In this document: positions 1 through 5,436 of the stretch, in pieces
Layout of the letters: every line of letters begins with the position of its first letter
Numbering within the stretch: the first letter of the stretch is position 1
Assembly: GCA_017998575.1 (NCBI GenBank)
Contig: JAGOCV010000231.1
Coordinates: forward strand, 1-6,656
DNA: 6,656 nucleotides
Reading direction: 5' to 3'
DNA from: Burkholderiaceae bacterium
GTDB taxonomy: Bacteria > Pseudomonadota > Gammaproteobacteria > Burkholderiales > Burkholderiaceae
Notes under the pieces: generated by a model
Database searches by the model: none
Seen by the model: only the letters and a program-made list of their open reading frames with translations
Told to the model about the DNA's origin: nothing
Program-made: the position numbers and the translations under genes

Positions 1-5
1 CAGTG

Positions 6-464
6 TCATGACGCGCGGGCGCCCACCAGCCCGTGCACGGCCGTGCGGCCCATCCGGGCGAGCAACGCACGCTCGCTGGTGCTGGCGAGCGCCGGTGGAT
101 CGGCCGGATCGATGCACAGCGGCTGCGGCTTGCGCATCCACTGGTCGAGCAAGGGCTGCGCATCGAGCTCGAACGCATCGGCCGGCTCACCCGGCCCGGC
201 GTCCGGATCACCGGCCTGCAGCCAGTGGGCGACGCGCACTTCGCCCGCGAAGTGCTCCCATTGCGCCACCAGCACGTGCCTGCAGGGAAAGAACTCGGTG
301 ACGGGGCCCGCCAGCCAGGCGGTGAATTCGTTGCGGCTCGCCGGCCGCTCGCAGGCGACGCGCCCCCAGCGCAGCAGGTCGCTGTCGCTCAAGGCCGGCC
401 GGCCCTGCAGGTGCCGCTGCCTGGCCGGCACCGGCGCGTGCGCCGTCGAGGTGGATTGCCGCAT
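6..464 (-). CDS. Short protein resembling the sensory N-terminal half of EpsA/LuxR-type regulators
   Basis: This 152-residue protein is not firmly recognised. The stretch from about residue 26 to 150 (SDSDLLRWGRVA, then EFTAWLAGPVTEFFPCRHVLVAQW, then the end ERALLARMGRTAVHGLVGARAS) recalls the N-terminal sensory region of LuxR-family regulators of the EpsA type. In those, an 'L..LLPH..L' segment and a late 'HG' segment precede a C-terminal LuxR helix-turn-helix. No helix-turn-helix is present here: the frame closes with TGA at 8-6, about 100 residues short of a full regulator. The start is supported by AGGGAG at 476-471, 6 nt before the ATG. The stop overlaps an ATG (TCATGA) that opens another frame running off the window. 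The gene may therefore be a stand-alone sensory domain, a regulator split by a point change or frameshift, or the first half of a two-gene pair. It lies 154 nt after the AEC permease gene, beyond a hairpin, so it is probably a separate transcription unit. The coding call is fairly safe; the family call is tentative. Confidence 0.55.
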   Translation of the reverse strand: MRQSTSTAHAPVPARQRHLQGRPALSDSDLLRWGRVACERPASRNEFTAWLAGPVTEFFPCRHVLVAQWEHFAGEVRVAHWLQAGDPDAGPGEPADAFELDAQPLLDQWMRKPQPLCIDPADPPALASTSERALLARMGRTAVHGLVGARAS

Positions 465-550
465 CGCTTGCTCCCTGCCCCGCCCCGCCCGGTGGTCGGG
501 CTGTGATCGCGAAGCGGGTGGATTCTGGCGTTGGCGCGCGCGCGCAAGAC

Positions 551-567
551 AAGTCCGTTTCGGACTT
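551..567. terminator. Terminator-like perfect hairpin (7-bp stem, 3-nt loop)
   Basis: AAGTCCG (551-557) and CGGACTT (561-567) are perfect inverted repeats around TTT. On the plus strand the arm runs on into TTTTT and then C. On the minus strand the stem is preceded by AAAAA and followed by the weaker tract TTGTCTTG. It lies 51 nt past the stop of the minus-strand AEC permease gene, so the natural reading is a partly bidirectional terminator closing that operon, although the better U-tract faces the other way. A 17-bp operator for the downstream minus-strand gene is the alternative. Confidence 0.45.
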
Positions 568-618
568 TTTCAATTCAGCCGTCGGGCCCGGCACGCGCGC
601 AGGCGCGCGCCCGCTCGC

Positions 619-1557
619 TCATGGCTGCAACCACCACAGCAGCATCGTCAGCGTGACGAACGACGCCAGCGTGGCCACCAGTTGCACCGCCGCGGAGAGG
701 TTCTCCTTGCCGTACTTCTGCGCAATCACCGGAAACACGCCGAGCATGGGCACGGCCGCGCCGACCACGGCCGCCGTGCGCAGCGCCGGGTTGGCCGGCG
801 GCAGCAGCCACACCATGGCCATCACGGCCATGGGATGCAGGAGCAGCTTGGCGAACACGATGACCGGCACGTCCTGCCACAGCCCGGGCACGCGCGGGCC
901 CCCGAGCGAACCGCCGATGACGAACAGCGCGAGCGCACCGCACGATGTGGCGACCATGGCCATGGCCCGCTCGGCGGGCGCCGGCAGATGCCAGCCCAGC
1001 GAAGCGAACAACAGGCCGAGCACGATGGCGATGATCAGCGGGTTGCGCACCAGGCCCAGCGCCGAGCGGCGCAAGGCGGCGCGCCAGCCGCCCTCGTCCG
1101 CCGCCGTGCGGCCCAGCTCGGCCAGCACCAGGGCCAGAGGCAGGATCAGCACGTTCTCCACCACCATGTTGAGCGCCAGTGCCAGGCCGGCCGTGGCGCC
1201 CACGGCCTGCAGCATGATCGGATAGCCGATGAAGCCGCTGTTGCTGCAGCTCGCCCCCAGCCCGAACATGGCTGCCTCCGACAGCCCCTTGCGGCGTCCC
1301 CAGCGCGCCCAGGCGAAGGCCGCGCCGAAAGCGATCAGCGAGCCGGCGGCGAAAGCCAGCAGGTAGCGCGCATCGAGCACCTCGGCCGCCGGCCGCTGCG
1401 ACAGCGTATGGAACAGCAGCGCCGGCAGCGCGAGCTGCAGCACGAACTTGCCGAACACGCGCATGTCGGCGCGCGCGAACAACCCGCCGCGCGCGCACAG
1501 CCAGCCGACGGCGATGATGATGTAGATGGGGCCGGTGATGGCCAGTACTGCAGCCAT
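619..1557 (-). CDS. AEC-family (auxin efflux carrier type) permease
   Basis: This 312-residue inner-membrane transporter belongs to the AEC/Mem_trans family. Family members carry small organic acids such as malate or malonate, usually as facilitators or secondary carriers. Nearly the whole protein is hydrophobic, with about ten membrane segments (roughly residues 4-22, 36-54, 64-84, 95-118, 122-146, 167-189, 199-217, 230-252, 259-280 and 288-310). Family hallmarks visible are the N-terminal 'ITGPIYIIIAVGWL', the broken-helix motif NSGFIGYPI (106-114), NPLIIAIVLG (172-181) and the late 'AVPMLGVFPVIAQKYG'. The length is normal for the family. The ATG at 1557 lies 15 nt after the stop of the dehydrogenase gene, so the two are almost certainly co-transcribed and translationally close; no strong Shine-Dalgarno is visible. 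By context it moves the substrate or product of the two enzymes upstream. Transport direction and substrate cannot be read from the sequence. Confidence 0.93.
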   Translation of the reverse strand: MAAVLAITGPIYIIIAVGWLCARGGLFARADMRVFGKFVLQLALPALLFHTLSQRPAAEVLDARYLLAFAAGSLIAFGAAFAWARWGRRKGLSEAAMFGLGASCSNSGFIGYPIMLQAVGATAGLALALNMVVENVLILPLALVLAELGRTAADEGGWRAALRRSALGLVRNPLIIAIVLGLLFASLGWHLPAPAERAMAMVATSCGALALFVIGGSLGGPRVPGLWQDVPVIVFAKLLLHPMAVMAMVWLLPPANPALRTAAVVGAAVPMLGVFPVIAQKYGKENLSAAVQLVATLASFVTLTMLLWWLQP

Positions 1558-1572
1558 ATGCCGGGCCCGGAA

Positions 1573-2484
1573 TCAACGCGTCTTGCCCGCGCCGTCGCGC
1601 GCAGCCAGCAGGCGGTCGGCGTAGTCCTGCCAGCGTGCGTCGGCCGCCACGTCCGCGAACACGCCGGCCGCGGCCTGGTCGGCCACCCACTGCTGCTTGT
1701 CGGCGATGGAAGCCGTCATGTAGGGCTCGAAGCCCGCTTCGCGCACGGTGTTGGCCGATTCGCGCATCTCTTCGGCGCGGCGCTTGCCGTGCTGCACGAC
1801 GCGGCTGAAGAAGTAGGCGCCCTGCTTTTCCCAGTCGATGGAAGGAAAGGTTTCGGCCAGCGTGGGCAGCACGTGCGCCTCGACACCGTAGTGGCGCGCC
1901 GTCGCATAGCTCTCGATCACCAGGGCTTCGAGGCCCTTGATCATCACGCTGCGGCACATCTTGATGGCCGAAGCCACGCCCAGCTTCTCGCTCACGGCCT
2001 TGGCGTCCATGCCCCAGGCCACGAGCTGCGGCGCCAGTGCGGCCGCCTTCGCGCCGCCCAGCAGCATGGGCACGCGGATGCCGTAGGGCGGCACCGAGGT
2101 CATCACGCCGGCTTCGACATAGTGGCCGCCGGCGGCCTCGATCAGCGCCGCGCATTTCTGCTTGGTGCCGGGCGAGGCGGAGTTGAGGTCGAGGAACAGC
2201 GTGCCCGGGCGGATGTGCTGCGCGGCCTCTTCGGCTACGGCCAGCGTGCTGGAGGCCGTGACGGCCGAGATCACCAGCGTGGCCACCGCGCACACCTCGG
2301 CCGACGAGCCGAGCGCGGGCACGCCGTCAGCGGCGGCAGCAGCGCGTGTGACGTCGCGCGTGGCCTCGGCGCCGAACTTGATGTCCCAGGCGCCCGCGAT
2401 GGTGGCGCCCTTGTCCTTGAGGCCCAGGGCGAAGATGCGCCCGACCTCGCCGTAGCCGATGATCCCGATGGCTTGATGCTGCAT
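1573..2484 (-). CDS. NAD(P)-binding oxidoreductase, beta-hydroxyacid dehydrogenase-like with DUF1932-type C-terminus
   Basis: This 303-residue cytoplasmic enzyme has the fold of 6-phosphogluconate/3-hydroxyisobutyrate dehydrogenases. The Rossmann motif GYGEVG is at 10-15, directly after the start, and D34 at the end of the second strand suggests NAD rather than NADP. LFLDLNSASPG (96-106) fills the position of the family's substrate-binding loop. Lys175 in SAIKMCRSVMIKG (172-184) sits where the catalytic lysine of the superfamily lies. The remainder matches the DUF1932 type of C-terminal domain. The length is typical. The frame is open far upstream, into the amidohydrolase gene, but the ATG at 2484 is chosen because the Rossmann strand begins five residues later; only a weak GAAAGACAG precedes it. 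The gene follows the amidohydrolase gene by 53 nt and precedes the permease gene by 15 nt. A likely role is oxidation of a hydroxy acid released by the amidohydrolase, but the substrate is inferred only from this context. Confidence 0.9.
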   Translation of the reverse strand: MQHQAIGIIGYGEVGRIFALGLKDKGATIAGAWDIKFGAEATRDVTRAAAAADGVPALGSSAEVCAVATLVISAVTASSTLAVAEEAAQHIRPGTLFLDLNSASPGTKQKCAALIEAAGGHYVEAGVMTSVPPYGIRVPMLLGGAKAAALAPQLVAWGMDAKAVSEKLGVASAIKMCRSVMIKGLEALVIESYATARHYGVEAHVLPTLAETFPSIDWEKQGAYFFSRVVQHGKRRAEEMRESANTVREAGFEPYMTASIADKQQWVADQAAAGVFADVAADARWQDYADRLLAARDGAGKTR

Positions 2485-2537
2485 GTGTCGTCTGTCTTTC
2501 GAAGGCAAATGGAATCCGTGTGCGCCGGCGGCGGACC

Positions 2538-3410
2538 TCAGAACCCGTAGAGGCGCGCGGGGTTGTCCACCAGCAGGCGCTGCAAGGCCGCCGCGTCGAG
2601 GCCGTGGCGCGGCAGCAGGTCGACCAGCAGCCCGTCGTCGGGGATCTCGCGCACGTTGGGATGCGGCCAGTCGCTGCCCCACACCACGCGGTCGGGCGCG
2701 GCGGCGGCCAGCAGGCGCGCCAGGGGCGCCACGTCCTCGTAGGGAAAGGCGCCGGTGGAGAGCGCCGCCGACACGCGCTCGGGCCCGCTGAGCTTGACCC
2801 AGGCGCGCTCGTCTTCCAGCAATTGCAGCAGCAGCCGCAGGGGCGCCTGGTCGAGGCCGCGTTCCACCATCACGCGCGCGAAGTGGTCGATGACGAAGGG
2901 CACGGGCAGCGATCGCAGGAAGGGCGCGAGCTCGGGCAGGTCCTGCGCGTCCAGATAGATCTGCACGTGCCATCCCAGCGGCGCCATGCGCTCGGCCAGC
3001 CGGCGCACGCCGTCCAGATCGGGCGCGGCGCCCAGATGCCGCATGAAGCTGAAGCGCACGCCGCGCACGCCGCCGGCGTGCAGGTGGTGCATCTCGGCTT
3101 CGGTGGCGTCGAAGGGCAGCAGCGCCACGCCGCGGTGGCGGGCCGGATCGCGCGCCACCGCATCGAGCATGGCGCGGTTGTCGAAGCCGTGGATGCTGGC
3201 CTGCACGAACACCACGCGCTCCACGCCCAGCATGCGGTGCAGCGCGGCCAGCCGCTCGGCCGGCGCGTCGTCGGGCGTGTAGGCGCGGCCTTCGGAAAAA
3301 GGAAACACCCGGGCCGGGCCATAGACGTGCACGTGGCTGTCGCAGGTGCCGGCGGGCAGCCGGAACGTGGGTCGGCTGGGTTCGAGTATCGGGGGAGGAA
3401 CGGTTGCCAT
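2538..3410 (-). CDS. Amidohydrolase of the 2-pyrone-4,6-dicarboxylate hydrolase-like family
   Basis: This 290-residue enzyme belongs to the amidohydrolase superfamily, subgroup of LigI (2-pyrone-4,6-dicarboxylate lactonase), 4-sulfomuconolactone hydrolase and galactarolactone isomerase, which open or rearrange cyclic lactones. Visible motifs are CDSHVHVYG (23-31, with His26 and His28 as the HxH pair), FVQASIHGFDN (68-78), GVRGVRFSF (114-122), His148, VIDHFAR (173-179, His176), VKLSGPER (205-212) and VVWGSDWPHPN (242-252), with Asp247 as the expected general acid/base. All catalytic positions expected for the subgroup are present and the length is usual. The ATG at 3410 is preferred: the longer frame starting at 3542 would run through the whole intergenic region and into the LysR gene start. 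No Shine-Dalgarno precedes it, and a -10-like TATAGT lies 7 nt upstream, suggesting leaderless translation. It is the first gene of the minus-strand operon and divergent from the LysR gene, its probable regulator. The exact lactone is unknown; no other protocatechuate 4,5-cleavage gene is in view. Confidence 0.92.
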   Translation of the reverse strand: MATVPPPILEPSRPTFRLPAGTCDSHVHVYGPARVFPFSEGRAYTPDDAPAERLAALHRMLGVERVVFVQASIHGFDNRAMLDAVARDPARHRGVALLPFDATEAEMHHLHAGGVRGVRFSFMRHLGAAPDLDGVRRLAERMAPLGWHVQIYLDAQDLPELAPFLRSLPVPFVIDHFARVMVERGLDQAPLRLLLQLLEDERAWVKLSGPERVSAALSTGAFPYEDVAPLARLLAAAAPDRVVWGSDWPHPNVREIPDDGLLVDLLPRHGLDAAALQRLLVDNPARLYGF

Positions 3411-3417
3411 GCGGCGG

Positions 3418-3423
3418 ACTATA
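3418..3423 (-). promoter_or_regulatory. Candidate -10 element TATAGT of a leaderless amidohydrolase promoter
   Basis: TATAGT on the minus strand matches the sigma-70 -10 consensus at five of six bases, in a very GC-rich setting. It ends 7 nt before the ATG at 3410, which would place the transcription start at or one base before the A of ATG. The matching -35 position (about 3441-3446, TGGCCG) is poor, as expected for an activator-dependent promoter. The element is visible in the sequence; the leaderless reading is inferred. Confidence 0.5.
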
Positions 3424-3466
3424 GGGAGCGGGCCAAGCCCCGGCCACAGGCCACGGGGCAAGGGGT

Positions 3467-3483
3467 GTTCGATAAGATCGAAC
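3467..3483. promoter_or_regulatory. LysR-type regulator box (perfect palindrome with T-N11-A)
   Basis: GTTCGAT-AAG-ATCGAAC is a perfect 7-bp inverted repeat with a 3-nt centre. It contains T3469-N11-A3481, the signature of LysR-family recognition sites. Its centre (3475) lies 65 nt from the amidohydrolase ATG and 66 nt from the LysR ATG, the exact middle of the divergent intergenic region. This fits both activation of the catabolic operon and autoregulation of the LysR gene. The palindrome is certain; its use by this particular regulator is inferred from position and motif. Confidence 0.78.
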
Positions 3484-3540
3484 GCGGCATGCGGGTAGAT
3501 ACCGAGTGCCTGACCGCCCTCATACAGGAGACAGATCGCC

Positions 3541-4476
3541 ATGGAATTGCGGCAGTTGCGCTACTTGGTGCGCGTGGTCGAGCTCGGCAGCATGGGCCGC
3601 GCGTCCGCCGAGCTGGGCGTGACCACGTCCACGCTGAGTCAGCAGATCAGCACGCTGGAAGGCGGCCTGTCCACGCGCCTGCTGCAACGCCGCTCCACCG
3701 GCGTGGTGCCCACGGCGGCGGGGCTCGATTTCTATCGGCAGGCCCAGCTGATCCTGCGCCAGGTGGAAGACGCCACGCGCATCGCGCAGCATGGCCGGCT
3801 GGCCGGCCACGTGAGCGTGGGCATGGCGCCCACCACGGCGGCGCGGCTCGCCCTGCCCTTCATGCGGGCGATGGCCGAACGCTATGCCGACATCCGGCTG
3901 CACGTGGTCGAAGGGCTGTCGGGCCATGTGTCGGCACTGCTCAATTCGCGCCAGATCGACCTGGCCGTGGTGTTCGACACCCAGGCCGCGCGGCGCTGGA
4001 GCGTGATGCCGCTGCTGGAAGAAAGCCTGTTCGTCATCGCGCCGCCCGCCAGCCTGGCCACGCTGCCTCAGCGCGCGGGGCGCGTGCGCCTGCAGGCATT
4101 GGCCGGCATGCCGCTGGTGCTGCCCAGCACCGGCGCAGGCTCGCTGCGATCGCTGGTGGATGCCGCGCTGGCGCGCGCGGCAGTGCAGCCGCGTGTGGTG
4201 GCCGAGATCGACGGGCTGGACACGCTGCTGGCCGCCGTGCGCGCCGGCATGGGCGCGACGCTGCACACGGCGTCGGCCCTCGCGCTGCTGCGCGACGACA
4301 CGCTGGGCGCGCTGGAAGTGGCCGATGCCCAGCTGCGGCGCCAGAGCCTGCTGGCCAGCCTGTCGGACGACGAGCTGTCGCCGGCCGGACTGGCGGCGCG
4401 CGTCGTGCTGGCGGAAACCGCGCGCGGGTTGCTGGAGCGCGGCGAATGGCGCGGGGCGCGGGTGGTCACGCCCTGA
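3541..4476 (+). CDS. LysR-family transcriptional regulator, Nac/Cbl-like
   Basis: This 311-residue regulator has a winged helix-turn-helix at residues 1-60 (MELRQLRYLVRVVELGSMGRASAELGVTTSTLSQQISTLEGGL, then the wing LLQRRSTGVVPTAAG). A linker helix (about 62-85) and a periplasmic-binding-protein-like effector domain (about 88-295) follow. The latter includes the characteristic GHVSVGMAPTTA, RQIDLAVVF and LAAVRAGMGATL segments. The wording of the N-terminus and of 'GHVSVGMAPTTAA' resembles the Nac group of LysR proteins, but nothing here shows a nitrogen role. The length is normal. The ATG is supported by AGGAG at 3526-3530, with 10 nt of spacing. It is divergent from the amidohydrolase-dehydrogenase-permease operon and shares with it the palindromic box at 3467-3483, so it most likely controls that operon in response to a pathway intermediate. 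It is convergent with flgN and is not expected to act on the flagellar genes. Confidence 0.95.
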   Translation: MELRQLRYLVRVVELGSMGRASAELGVTTSTLSQQISTLEGGLSTRLLQRRSTGVVPTAAGLDFYRQAQLILRQVEDATRIAQHGRLAGHVSVGMAPTTAARLALPFMRAMAERYADIRLHVVEGLSGHVSALLNSRQIDLAVVFDTQAARRWSVMPLLEESLFVIAPPASLATLPQRAGRVRLQALAGMPLVLPSTGAGSLRSLVDAALARAAVQPRVVAEIDGLDTLLAAVRAGMGATLHTASALALLRDDTLGALEVADAQLRRQSLLASLSDDELSPAGLAARVVLAETARGLLERGEWRGARVVTP

Positions 4477-4513
4477 GCGGCGGCGCCGAACCGGAAAGAA
4501 CTTCTGGAGAAAT

Positions 4514-4531
4514 GCCGCGCCGGTGCGCGGC
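4514..4531 (-). terminator. Probable terminator of the flgM-flgN transcript
   Basis: GCCGCGC (4514-4520) and GCGCGGC (4525-4531) form a perfect 7-bp stem around a CGGT tetraloop. It begins 5 nt after the flgN stop. On the minus strand the stem is followed by ATTTCTCC, a weak U-tract; on the plus strand no U-tract follows. It therefore fits an intrinsic or assisted terminator for flgN. The U-tract is poor, so function is uncertain. Confidence 0.5.
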
Positions 4532-4536
4532 GGGCG

Positions 4537-4908
4537 TCAGCCGCGCCCGGCGTACAGCCGCGCAGCCGCACCGGCGCCGCGCGAGGCGCCCATGGCCGGG
4601 CCGTAAGTGGGCGTGTCGGCCACGGTATGCGGCAGCACGGTGCGCACGGCGCGCTCGGCCATGGCGCTGCCACGGCTGATCTGCTCGCGCTGCAACGCCA
4701 TGCGGCGCTGGGCGGCCAGCAGGCGCTCGCGCAGGCCGGCCTCGGCCACGCCCTGCAGCGCGCGGGACGACGCCATCGCCACAGCGCGCAGGCGTTCGGT
4801 GGCCAGTTGCAGGGCCATCGCGTCGCCACGCAGCAAGGCGTCGGTCACGGCGTCGAGCTGTCGCTCGACGGCGTCGAGGGCCTGGTGGGCGGGCGTGGGG
4901 GTTGTCAT
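4537..4908 (-). CDS. flgN: Flagellar export chaperone FlgN
   Basis: This 123-residue cytoplasmic protein matches the FlgN family, which in known systems holds the hook-filament junction proteins FlgK and FlgL before export. Most of it is predicted helical and coiled-coil-like (residues 8-90: HQALDAVERQLDAVTDALLRGD, then heptad-rich Leu/Ala/Arg segments). The tail, TYGPAMGASRGAGAAARLYAGRG, is the disordered C-terminus ending in 'ARLY' that many burkholderial FlgN proteins carry. Sequence conservation in FlgN is always low, so the call leans on the position directly after flgM: the start codon lies 14 nt past the flgM stop on the same strand. The length is slightly below the usual 140 or so residues. 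It shares the sigma-28 promoter upstream of flgM, and a hairpin follows its stop. It is convergent with the LysR gene. Confidence 0.85.
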   Translation of the reverse strand: MTTPTPAHQALDAVERQLDAVTDALLRGDAMALQLATERLRAVAMASSRALQGVAEAGLRERLLAAQRRMALQREQISRGSAMAERAVRTVLPHTVADTPTYGPAMGASRGAGAAARLYAGRG

Positions 4909-4922
4909 GTCAGGGCCGCAGA

Positions 4923-5234
4923 TCAGCCGCGGCGGTTGCGGCTGAGCATTTCCTGGGCGTTGGCCAGCAGCTTGTCGGCGATGGCTTCGGCGTCGACCTT
5001 GTACGTGCCGTTGGCGATGGCTTCGCGGATCGCGGCCACCTTCCTGGAGTCGACCGCCGCGCCGCCCGCGGGCTCGAGCGAGGTGCGCGTCGCACTGGAG
5101 ACCGTGACCGCCGTGGCCTGGGCCGGGGCGGCACCCGCGGCCGCAGGCGCGGCCGGCGCCGGGCGGGCGCTGGCCTTGCCAGCTGCGGCGGCAGTGGCCG
5201 CAGCGATGCTTTCAGGCGACGGGTTGATCTTCAT
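4923..5234 (-). CDS. flgM: Anti-sigma-28 factor FlgM
   Basis: This 103-residue protein is the negative regulator of flagellin synthesis. FlgM binds and inhibits the flagellar sigma factor FliA (sigma-28) in the cytoplasm and is exported through the finished hook-basal body to release it. The start MKINPS is typical. Residues 11-45 are an Ala/Pro-rich disordered linker. Residues 61-97 (DSRKVAAIREAIANGTYKVDAEAIADKLL at 62-90) are the conserved sigma-28-binding helices with the 'G.Y.VDAEAIADKLL' signature. A five-codon-longer TTG start at 5249 is possible, but ATG at 5234 is preferred because family proteins begin with MKI; GAAAGACAG lies just before it. The gene heads the flgM-flgN pair and has its own sigma-28 promoter at 5277-5303, giving the usual feedback in which FlgM is made under the sigma factor it inhibits. 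Confidence 0.93.
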   Translation of the reverse strand: MKINPSPESIAAATAAAAGKASARPAPAAPAAAGAAPAQATAVTVSSATRTSLEPAGGAAVDSRKVAAIREAIANGTYKVDAEAIADKLLANAQEMLSRNRRG

Positions 5235-5276
5235 GGCTGTCTTTCGCAAGCCCCACGATGAGGCCTATTGCTCAAG

Positions 5277-5303
5277 TTATCGGCGCGTCTGGCTCCAACT
5301 TTA
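5277..5303 (-). promoter_or_regulatory. Sigma-28 (FliA) promoter of flgM-flgN
   Basis: On the minus strand TAAAG (5303-5299) is followed after exactly 14 nt by GCCGATAA (5284-5277). With the two bases after TAAAG it reads TAAAGTT, so seven of the eight -35 consensus bases TAAAGTTT and all eight -10 consensus bases GCCGATAA are present at the standard N11 spacing. The predicted transcription start is about 7 nt downstream, leaving a leader of about 36 nt to the flgM ATG at 5234. Confidence 0.93.
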
Positions 5304-5315
5304 GGTCACTTTAGG
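5298..5315 (-). repeat. Tandem CCTAAAGT direct repeat at the flgM -35 element
   Basis: CCTAAAGT occurs at 5315-5308 and again at 5305-5298 on the minus strand, a 10-bp period or about one helical turn. The proximal copy supplies the sigma-28 -35 element; the distal copy would be 10 bp too far from the -10 for normal spacing. It may be an accidental duplication or an extra contact site. Confidence 0.6.
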
Positions 5316-5324
5316 CGAATTGCG

Positions 5325-5350
5325 GCCGGTTTGGCTACAAGACCACCGGC
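5325..5350. other. Imperfect hairpin in the flgA-flgM intergenic region
   Basis: GCCGGT (5325-5330) pairs with ACCGGC (5345-5350). The inner GG/CC at 5333-5334 and 5343-5344 can extend the stem with a small bulge. No U-tract follows on either strand. It lies 87 nt after the flgA stop and just upstream of the flgM promoter, so it could aid termination of flgA transcripts, but nothing in the sequence decides this. The rest of 5351-5436 shows no gene or recognisable site. Confidence 0.3.
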
Positions 5351-5436
5351 TACGTCTCCCTTTGTGTTCGGCAGCGCGCCTGCGGACTTGAGGACTTTCT
5401 GGCGCCCGGGAGGGGCCGCACGGCGCGCGTCACCGG

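Noticed and set aside
534..545. (GC)6 run considered as Z-DNA or a regulatory element
   Set aside because: Twelve alternating bases are unremarkable at this GC content and nothing around them supports a function.
2492..2501. CGAAAGACAG (minus strand) shared upstream of the dehydrogenase gene and flgM (5246-5237)
   Set aside because: It stands at different distances from the two ATGs (7 and 2 nt) and is best explained as a chance weak ribosome-binding-site-like match.
43..2550. An 835-codon open frame on the plus strand
   Set aside because: It lies antisense to three genes with clear family motifs and a regulator-like gene. Its translation is low-complexity (His, Arg, Gln, Gly rich) with no domain, as expected for an open shadow frame in GC-rich DNA.
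2485..3447. N-terminal extension of the dehydrogenase frame to 624 residues
   Set aside because: The added part overlaps the amidohydrolase gene in another frame and is Arg/Ala/Pro-rich nonsense, while the Rossmann motif begins right after the ATG at 2484.
3411..3542. Longer start for the amidohydrolase at 3542
   Set aside because: It would run through the LysR palindrome and into the LysR gene. The family's HxH motif lies at the normal distance from the ATG at 3410.
2520..4679. A 719-codon open frame on the plus strand
   Set aside because: It overlaps the amidohydrolase gene antisense and the LysR gene in another frame. It has no recognisable domain and is rich in Arg, Ala, Gly and His.
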